Positions 7,952 through 13,002 of a stretch of DNA of 16,160 nt are shown piece after piece. Position 1 is the stretch's first letter; every line of letters starts with the position of its first letter. This stretch comes from an uncultured Treponema sp. (GTDB lineage Bacteria > Spirochaetota > Spirochaetia > Treponematales > Treponemataceae). The position numbers were made by a program, and so were the translations under genes. The DNA is taken from assembly GCA_937890485.1 (NCBI GenBank), contig CALBXN010000116.1, positions 1-16,160 of the forward strand, in the 5' to 3' direction. The notes below the pieces were generated by a model. It saw only the letters and a list, made by a program, of their open reading frames with translations, was not told where the DNA came from and ran no database searches.

Positions 7952-8316
7952 TGGATATAGTTTTAAATTTTAGTACAACTATTCCAATTTACACTCAGAT
8001 TTATCAACAAATTAGTTCGCAAATTTTATCTGGAAAATTAGTTGGAGGTACACAACTTCCAACTATAAGACAGATTGCACAAGAATTAAAAATTTCCGTG
8101 ATTCCTGTAAAACGTGCTTGGGAAGAACTTGACAGAAAAGGTTTGATAAAAACCATTACAGGAAAAGGAACTTTTGTTTCTGATTTAGAAAAAACTGAAT
8201 TAAGAGAAATCAAAAATTCTAATTCTGAAAATTTTGTTAAAGAGTTTTGTTTGCAAGCAAAAGAAAATGAAATTACTTTAGAAGAACTAATTAAACTTGT
8301 AAAGAAAATTTATTAA
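7951..8316 (+). CDS. GntR-family transcriptional regulator, YtrA subfamily
   Basis: A 121-residue protein with an N-terminal winged helix-turn-helix (about 10-77). It shows the GntR phrases IYTQIYQQISSQILSG (13-28), LPTIRQIAQEL (36-46) and GKGTFVSD (71-78), followed by only a ~40-residue helical tail. That short effector/dimerisation tail is the hallmark of the YtrA subfamily, which typically controls its own ABC transporter operon. It overlaps the permease stop by one base. Its likely DNA target is the 25-bp palindrome at 6379-6403 in the operon promoter. No terminator is visible in the 5-nt gap before the convergent OmpA-like gene. Confidence 0.9.
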   Translation: MDIVLNFSTTIPIYTQIYQQISSQILSGKLVGGTQLPTIRQIAQELKISVIPVKRAWEELDRKGLIKTITGKGTFVSDLEKTELREIKNSNSENFVKEFCLQAKENEITLEELIKLVKKIY

Positions 8317-8321
8317 CAAAA

Positions 8322-9554
8322 TTATTCTAAAATTGTAATTTCAACTCGGCGGTTTTTTGCCATACCTTCTGGAGTTTCATTTGATGCAATGGGTTTTGAA
8401 CTTCCACTTCCTTTGTAAATAAATTTTTCAGCACTTATTCCTCGCTTGATTAATTCTTCTGCAATTGTGTAAGCACGTTCCACAGAAAGTTGTTTTTCGC
8501 CAGAAATGTTTCCTGTGCTTGCTGTATGACCTTCAACTAAAAACATTGAGTTCTTTGCTTGTTTTAATACTTTGGCAATTTGATTCAATCTGTTTTCTTC
8601 TCCAGGCAAAAGTTCAGAACTGTTTGGTTTAAATTGCAAATTTTGAATTGTTAAACGAATTCCTCTATTTGTATTTTCATAACTTATGTCGGGAACATCT
8701 TTGTCTTTGAAAAAATCTTTTTGAGTGTCATCATCATTTTTATCATCATTGTTTTTTGCAATTCTATTTAGAGAAGGAATTATAATTTCTCTGTCAACTG
8801 CAGGTGGATATTCCGTAAATAAAGTTATGAAACCTTGAAAGTTGATTTTGTTTCCATCTTGATAAACAAAAGTTTCGTCAACTATATCTCGAACAAGAAG
8901 AGCGCAACCTGTTTTTTTGCTTACATAAATATCTGCTTTGTGGGAACCCATTGCAGATTTTAATTCTCTATCTCCTTGGGAATCGAAATATGAAATTCCA
9001 TAGCGAGTTGCCCACTGGGCTTTTAAAATGAAAATATCTTCATCATGATATTTTCCATCTCCTGTATATTGATATTGAATGTAAATTGGAAGTCGTGTGA
9101 TTATTCCTTTGTTCAAAGGATCTACAGCGCGTTCAGCAGTAGCATTCCATTTATCTCCAATTTTAATTTTATCTTTTGGAAAAGTTGGAAAACTTCTGAA
9201 AGAAGGAAATCCATTATCTTCTATCATTGTTAAATTTCCATCTTCAGAGATTGTAAAAGAGGAGGGGATAGCTTCATTTATTCCTAAAGTAACTTCGAAG
9301 GAATTTCGTTTTGTTTTTTCTAAAACATAAAAATCCCCTTGATAAAAATTTTTGTATTTTGGATGTTCATCTTGATTTATAAAAGATCGAACTTCCCTGC
9401 TTAATAATCCGATATATCTGCCGTTATCGTATCGGCGTAAATCAGTTCGTTCAACTAAGGTATAAGTTCTATCTTGATTATATTGAATTAAAACTTGAGA
9501 AAAACAATTTAAATTTACAAAAACACAAAACAATACAAAAAATAATTTCTTCAT
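8322..9554 (-). CDS. OmpA-family protein with signal peptide
   Basis: A 410-residue exported protein. A signal peptide spans about 1-20 (MKKLFFVLFCVFVNLNCFSQ). The large N-terminal part (21-260) is beta-rich with no family I recognise, followed by an acidic linker (about 268-288). The C-terminal OmpA/MotB peptidoglycan-binding domain (about 298-410) shows LQFKPNSSELLP (306-317), VEGHTASTG (340-348) and AKNRRVEITI (399-408). It probably anchors a periplasmic or outer-membrane structure to peptidoglycan. The start is ATG 9554; there is no SD, and an extended -10 sits 6 nt upstream, predicting a leaderless message. It is convergent with the GntR gene, only 5 nt away. Confidence 0.88.
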   Translation of the reverse strand: MKKLFFVLFCVFVNLNCFSQVLIQYNQDRTYTLVERTDLRRYDNGRYIGLLSREVRSFINQDEHPKYKNFYQGDFYVLEKTKRNSFEVTLGINEAIPSSFTISEDGNLTMIEDNGFPSFRSFPTFPKDKIKIGDKWNATAERAVDPLNKGIITRLPIYIQYQYTGDGKYHDEDIFILKAQWATRYGISYFDSQGDRELKSAMGSHKADIYVSKKTGCALLVRDIVDETFVYQDGNKINFQGFITLFTEYPPAVDREIIIPSLNRIAKNNDDKNDDDTQKDFFKDKDVPDISYENTNRGIRLTIQNLQFKPNSSELLPGEENRLNQIAKVLKQAKNSMFLVEGHTASTGNISGEKQLSVERAYTIAEELIKRGISAEKFIYKGSGSSKPIASNETPEGMAKNRRVEITILE

Positions 9555-9560
9555 ATCGAT

Positions 9561-9569
9561 ATTATAACA
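9561..9569 (-). promoter_or_regulatory. Extended -10 promoter of the OmpA-like gene (leaderless)
   Basis: On the minus strand TGT-TATAAT (9569 to 9561) ends 6 nt before the ATG at 9554. The -35 region is not recognisable, but the TG motif compensates in extended -10 promoters. A second possible start lies farther upstream in the AT-rich 9600-9640 stretch. Confidence 0.45.
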
Positions 9570-9692
9570 TAGGAATTATTTATTTGTTACTGAAATTTTT
9601 TATAATTATTTTTTTTAATTTTATAACAACGGTGCAAAAATTCTTACTATTATGCAATAATTACTTAACTGAAGAAAAAGTAAATATATAAC

Positions 9693-9811
9693 ATGGAAAA
9701 TATTGAGGTACCGATTTTTGAAAGTGAAATTTCTAACAAAGTAGGAAGATAAATCTAGATGTAAACATTGACTTTATGAGTGTTTCAAGTTATGGAAATT
9801 CAACAGAAACA
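9693..9811 (+). pseudogene. hpt: Decayed remnant of hypoxanthine phosphoribosyltransferase
   Basis: Two short coding fragments in different plus-strand frames match consecutive blocks of Hpt. The first (9693-9749, ATG to an early TAA) reads MENIEVPIFESEISNKVGR, like the Hpt N-terminus. The second (9758-9811, then TAG) reads DVNIDFMSVSSYGNSTET, matching the highly conserved DFMxVSSYGNST segment of bacterial Hpt. About 35 residues between them and the whole phosphoribosyl-binding C-terminal half are missing. It is non-functional. The rest of the 9555-9830 gap holds only AT-rich DNA and the OmpA-like promoter region. Identification is from memory of the family motif. Confidence 0.75.
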
Positions 9812-9830
9812 TAGAGATCAGTTATGATTT

Positions 9831-10217
9831 TTATTTTGATTTTTCTTCCATAGTGATTTTTCCTTTTTCATCCACATAGATATTATAAATTTTTGTTTCT
9901 AAAGGCGCTTTTTCTTCCCAAGGACGTTTGTATTCCAAAGTCAAAATCGTGCTTCCTGAAGCAAGAGAACTAACCGTAAAATAAAACATAGAAGGAGCAC
10001 CCACCATTCCCTCAGCACCAAGATATTTTACATCCTTTGAAATTTCCACAATATTTTCAGAAGACAAAACCACTTCCCAAGTGTACCCCGTAGAAGGATT
10101 TCCTTTTAACTCGATTGTTTCAGAGTCTGATTTAAAAGATTTTTGGCTTGTGCAAGATGACATAAAGATTGCTCCGAAAATTAAGGTGATTAGAAAAAGT
10201 GGTTTTAGTTTGTTCAT
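9831..10217 (-). CDS. Chagasin/I42-family cysteine protease inhibitor lipoprotein
   Basis: A 128-residue protein when started at ATG 10217. A lipoprotein signal peptide ends in the lipobox MSSC, with C22 as the lipidated residue. The three inhibitory loops of the chagasin family are visible: NPSTGYTW (40-47), a GMVGAPSMFYF loop (70-80, in place of the common GxGG) and RPWE (98-101). It is probably a membrane-anchored periplasmic or surface inhibitor of papain-like cysteine proteases, self-made or from a host or competitor. A longer in-frame start at 10283 was rejected because its ATG falls inside the terminator hairpin at 10262-10296 and would bury the signal peptide. A good promoter (10225-10253) ends 7 nt before ATG 10217 with no SD, suggesting a leaderless mRNA. 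Confidence 0.87.
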   Translation of the reverse strand: MNKLKPLFLITLIFGAIFMSSCTSQKSFKSDSETIELKGNPSTGYTWEVVLSSENIVEISKDVKYLGAEGMVGAPSMFYFTVSSLASGSTILTLEYKRPWEEKAPLETKIYNIYVDEKGKITMEEKSK

Positions 10218-10224
10218 ACAGGAT

Positions 10225-10253
10225 AATATACAAAATGATTTGGGATGGGGCAA
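10225..10253 (-). promoter_or_regulatory. Promoter of the chagasin gene (leaderless)
   Basis: On the minus strand TTGCCC (10253 to 10248), a 17-bp spacer and TATATT (10230 to 10225) are followed by ATCCTGT and the ATG at 10217. The predicted transcription start is at the start codon. It also supports the shorter protein start. Confidence 0.6.
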
Positions 10254-10261
10254 GGGATTGG

Positions 10262-10306
10262 CACAAAAAAACGCCCTCCCCATTTTGGAGAAGGCGTGCT
10301 GGGTTC
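10262..10306 (-). terminator. Repeated terminator-like element, copy 1
   Basis: A GC-rich hairpin, CGCCCTCCCCA against TGGAGAAGGCG with two mismatches and a TT/TTT loop, has a run of seven T residues on the minus strand. That is the form of a rho-independent terminator for minus-strand transcription from the vapC/xre side. The ~45-bp sequence recurs almost identically and in the same orientation at 15822-15867, at the other end of the R-M block. The copies differ by two A residues, one T in the loop and TGCTGG versus CTTGG after the stem. Confidence 0.8.
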
Positions 10307-10335
10307 TTAAATAAAGGCAAAATTTTATAAATACA

Positions 10336-10488
10336 TTATCTATATTCTATCGAAACACCTTTGATAAAAGAAAAATGCTTATCTCCAGTAACAACTGTTA
10401 AATTGTAAGCCATTGCACAAGCACTAACCATATATCATTTGGGCATCGGATGTCTTTCCATTTTTATCTATGCTTTGATTTTAGCATA
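10336..10488 (-). pseudogene. C-terminal remnant of a PIN-domain (VapC-type) toxin
   Basis: Three short fragments on the minus strand line up with the C-terminal half of VapC-like PIN ribonucleases. YAKIKA starts at 10488 and then hits TAG. A shifted frame reads DKNGKTSDAQMI. The first frame returns at 10431 with MVSACAMAYN, LTVVTGDKHF and SFIKGVSIEYR, then TAA at 10336-10338. The PIN-typical acidic positions (D in SDAQM and in TGDKHF) survive. Two compensating indels and in-frame stops break it, and the N-terminal ~90 residues are absent, so it is inactive. No VapB antitoxin gene is adjacent; the xre gene upstream is separated by a terminator. Confidence 0.75.
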
Positions 10489-10511
10489 AAAAGGAGAGAT
10501 TATTGAATCTC
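10488..10511 (-). terminator. Probable terminator of the xre gene
   Basis: A 6-bp stem GAGATT/AATCTC (10506-10511 with 10496-10501) and a 4-nt loop are followed on the minus strand by TCC and five T residues. It lies 5 nt after the xre stop. The stem is short, so strength is uncertain. Confidence 0.5.
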
Positions 10512-10515
10512 GTTT

Positions 10516-10824
10516 TCACTCTTCTCCGCTTATCTCATCAGGAAATCGATTTTTTACTAAATCCATAATATCTTTTTCAAAAAATTCTCTAACGTCTTTG
10601 CGTGATTGGCTTGCGTTTCGTAAAAACAAATCAGCTGGATGTACCTCTAAAGCGTAAGCAATTTTTAATAATAATTCAAAAGATGGGAAATTTTTTCTTG
10701 ATTCAATTCCGCTAATTGTACTTTTTGCACAATCACAAATACCAGAAAGCTCTAATTGAGATAATCCTTTTTTAGTTCTGTAAAAAATTAAGTTTTCTAC
10801 GAATATTGTTTTAAAATCGTCCAT
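10516..10824 (-). CDS. Xre-family HTH regulator, possible R-M controller
   Basis: A 102-residue protein with an Xre/Cro-type helix-turn-helix in the first ~70 residues: KKGLSQLELSGICDCAKSTI at 18-37 contains the helix-turn-helix, then the IESRKNFPSFELLLKIAYAL block at 40-59. It ends in a charged tail (72-102). It is divergent from mod across 126 bp, the arrangement of controller proteins in many R-M systems. It may therefore time methylase and nuclease expression, but controllers are best known from type II systems, so this is inference. The start ATG 10824 has no SD; a TATTTT lies 6 nt upstream. An alternative role as an antitoxin left beside the broken vapC is possible but less likely, given the intervening terminator. 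Confidence 0.8.
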   Translation of the reverse strand: MDDFKTIFVENLIFYRTKKGLSQLELSGICDCAKSTISGIESRKNFPSFELLLKIAYALEVHPADLFLRNASQSRKDVREFFEKDIMDLVKNRFPDEISGEE

Positions 10825-10860
10825 ACAGCCAAAATAATTGACTTTTAATCTAAAATATCC

Positions 10861-10901
10861 AGTTTAACTATCCGATATAAAATATAATACAGTTTACCCG
10901 A
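10861..10901. promoter_or_regulatory. Direct-repeat boxes in the xre-mod divergent promoter region
   Basis: AGTTTA occurs at 10861-10866 and 10891-10896, exactly 30 bp (about three helical turns) apart. Each copy is followed by CCGA (10872-10875 and 10898-10901). A TATAAT for mod lies between them at 10883-10888, without a good -35. These are candidate binding sites for the Xre protein. The remainder of 10825-10950 is AT-rich, with the mod SD AAGGAT at 10938-10943. Confidence 0.4.
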
Positions 10902-10950
10902 CTTTTTATGATAAAAGTACGATGTAATTAAATTTTTAAGGATATTATCA

Positions 10951-13002
10951 ATGTCAGAAAAAACACCGCAAACAAATTCACTTTATAAAAAAATTGAAGA
11001 ATTATTAAAATCAATTCCAGAATTGGTAACAGAAGAAAAGGAACTTCGTTATAACAAAATTAAAGAAATGGCGGAAAATGGAGATACAATTTTACTCATT
11101 CCATTGATGCAAAATGCTGAAATTAAAAACGCGTTTTTCACTCCGATTTTAGATTCCTTTGTTTTTAAAACTAAAGAGTTTAAGGAGTTTCTTGATTATT
11201 CAAGTTCAAATAATTCTTATTCACAATATCTTGGAAAAAAAATTGGGCTTTATTGTGGTGATTCTGCTCTAACAGACAGAAACGAAGTTGTATTAAATTT
11301 TCCATTTAAAGATTGTGTTCTTGAAGGTGGTCAAAAAAAAGAAGATGGACTTGATACTTATTTTGAATATGATGAAAAAACTGGCGAATATGTAAAAAAA
11401 CAATCAAAGCGTCGTGAAGTTTTCTTTAATGAAACCTTGGCAAAAGATGAAATTGATAATTTATTTTCCCCAAAAGCATTTTGCAATGTAAAGAAATTTT
11501 CTGCTGATGGAGAAGCTTCTTGCGTAGATTTTACTCGTGATGCAGAATTAAATAAAAAACGCGGACTTTCTGAAGATACAATTACAGACAATTTAATTAT
11601 AAAAGGGAACAATCTTTTAGCCTTACATTCACTAAAAAAAGAGTTTGAAGGGAAGATTAAGCTGATTTATATTGACCCACCTTACAATACTGGAAGCGAC
11701 GGATTTTCTTACAATGATAATTTTAATCATTCATCTTGGCTAACTTTTATGAAAAATCGCTTGGAAGTTGCAAAAGATTTGTTACGAGATGATGGATGTA
11801 TTTTTGTACAATGTGATGATAATGAACAAGCGTATCTAAAAGTTTTAATGGATGAAATTTTTGGAAGAGAGAATTTTGTTGCAAATTGTCCAAGGAAGAC
11901 AAGAGGGTCTGCAACAACAAAGTCTAATGCCGAACTTCAAAAGTTAAATGACTATTTATTGATATATTGGAAGAATAGAAGTGAATCTGCCTTTAATTTA
12001 AAAAAGAAAGGTGAAAAGAAATATCCAAATATTGATGAACGAGGGAAATTTTATATTGTACCATTACAAGATAATGGACCTCATGGAACAAGAACTGCAA
12101 GACCTAATTTGTATTATCCAATATATAAAACAAAAAATGGAAAATTTAATCTAGAAAGAGAAAATCCTGATGATGTGGAAATATTACCTAAACAACACAA
12201 AAATGATGATGGACGATGGATGTGGAGTAAAAAGAAATTTTCTTCGGATAATTTAGATTTATATGAAGAAGACGGTGTAATGTATATAAAACATTATTTT
12301 AATGAAAATGAAGATCAAAATATTTATGAACAAGAAAGAACTTGGTTAGACAATTTTCAAAATTCAAAAGGAACAATTGCTCTTAATGAAGTGTTTGGTG
12401 AAAAAGGAATTTTTAATAATCCGAAACCAGAGGAATTAATGTCATTTGTTTTAGGAATAGGTTCTGATGAGCATGACATCGTTCTCGACTACCACCTCGG
12501 TTCAGGAACTACCGCTGCAGTTGCTCACAAAATGAATCGTCAATATATCGGCGTGGAACAAATGGATTATATAAAAACTATTTCTTGTGAACGTCTTAAA
12601 AAAGTAATTGAAGGTGAACAGGGCGGCATTTCAAAATCAGTTAATTGGCAAGGTGGCGGTTCATTTATTTATATGGAACTTGCAGAAAAAAACGAAAAGG
12701 CTATGCAGCTAATTTCTGCTTGCAAAAATTACGATGAGCTTGTTTCAATTTTTAATACATTAGCTACAAAATATTTTCTTCATTACAATGTTCGAATAAA
12801 TGATTTTATAAATAAAACTTGCAAAGAAGAACAATTTAAAAATCTTTCACTTGAAAAGCAAAAAGAAATCTTTTGCAGAATGTTAGATTTAAATCAACTT
12901 TATGTAAATTGTGATGACAGAAATGATAAAGATTCCGGTCTTTTAGAAAATGATATTAAAGCTACAGAAAATTTTTATCAAATCCAAAAGGACGGTGAAT
13001 AA
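10951..13002 (+). CDS. mod: Type III restriction-modification methyltransferase subunit (Mod)
   Basis: A 683-residue beta-class adenine-N6 (or N4-cytosine) DNA methyltransferase providing sequence recognition for the Mod-Res complex. Motif IV is DPPYNTGSDGFSYND (242-256) and the SAM-binding motif I is DYHLGSGTT (513-521). The order IV, target recognition domain, I is that of the beta class. The target recognition domain lies between, at about 305-500. An N-terminal segment of ~170 residues precedes the catalytic core. The start is ATG 10951 after AAGGAT. Its stop overlaps the res ATG (TAATG), so the two are translationally coupled. The recognition domain uses mainly AGA/AGG for arginine whereas the flanks use mainly CGN, a sign of domain exchange. 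The methylated base and target site cannot be predicted here. Confidence 0.93.
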   Translation: MSEKTPQTNSLYKKIEELLKSIPELVTEEKELRYNKIKEMAENGDTILLIPLMQNAEIKNAFFTPILDSFVFKTKEFKEFLDYSSSNNSYSQYLGKKIGLYCGDSALTDRNEVVLNFPFKDCVLEGGQKKEDGLDTYFEYDEKTGEYVKKQSKRREVFFNETLAKDEIDNLFSPKAFCNVKKFSADGEASCVDFTRDAELNKKRGLSEDTITDNLIIKGNNLLALHSLKKEFEGKIKLIYIDPPYNTGSDGFSYNDNFNHSSWLTFMKNRLEVAKDLLRDDGCIFVQCDDNEQAYLKVLMDEIFGRENFVANCPRKTRGSATTKSNAELQKLNDYLLIYWKNRSESAFNLKKKGEKKYPNIDERGKFYIVPLQDNGPHGTRTARPNLYYPIYKTKNGKFNLERENPDDVEILPKQHKNDDGRWMWSKKKFSSDNLDLYEEDGVMYIKHYFNENEDQNIYEQERTWLDNFQNSKGTIALNEVFGEKGIFNNPKPEELMSFVLGIGSDEHDIVLDYHLGSGTTAAVAHKMNRQYIGVEQMDYIKTISCERLKKVIEGEQGGISKSVNWQGGGSFIYMELAEKNEKAMQLISACKNYDELVSIFNTLATKYFLHYNVRINDFINKTCKEEQFKNLSLEKQKEIFCRMLDLNQLYVNCDDRNDKDSGLLENDIKATENFYQIQKDGE

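Noticed and set aside
9815..9845. Continuation of the hpt remnant (RSVMIF-like frame) into the chagasin 3' end
   Set aside because: The resemblance to the Hpt catalytic strand is weak, and the bases from 9831 are accounted for by the chagasin C-terminus.
10218..10283. Longer in-frame start for the chagasin gene (22 extra residues)
   Set aside because: Its ATG lies in the loop region of the 10262-10296 terminator hairpin, the extension hides the lipoprotein signal peptide, and a good promoter lies downstream of it.
11227..11340. A8 tracts in mod (about 11235-11242 and 11333-11340) as phase-variation switches
   Set aside because: Runs of eight A are common in this AT-rich DNA and are shorter than typical phase-variable mod repeats; the reading frame is intact.
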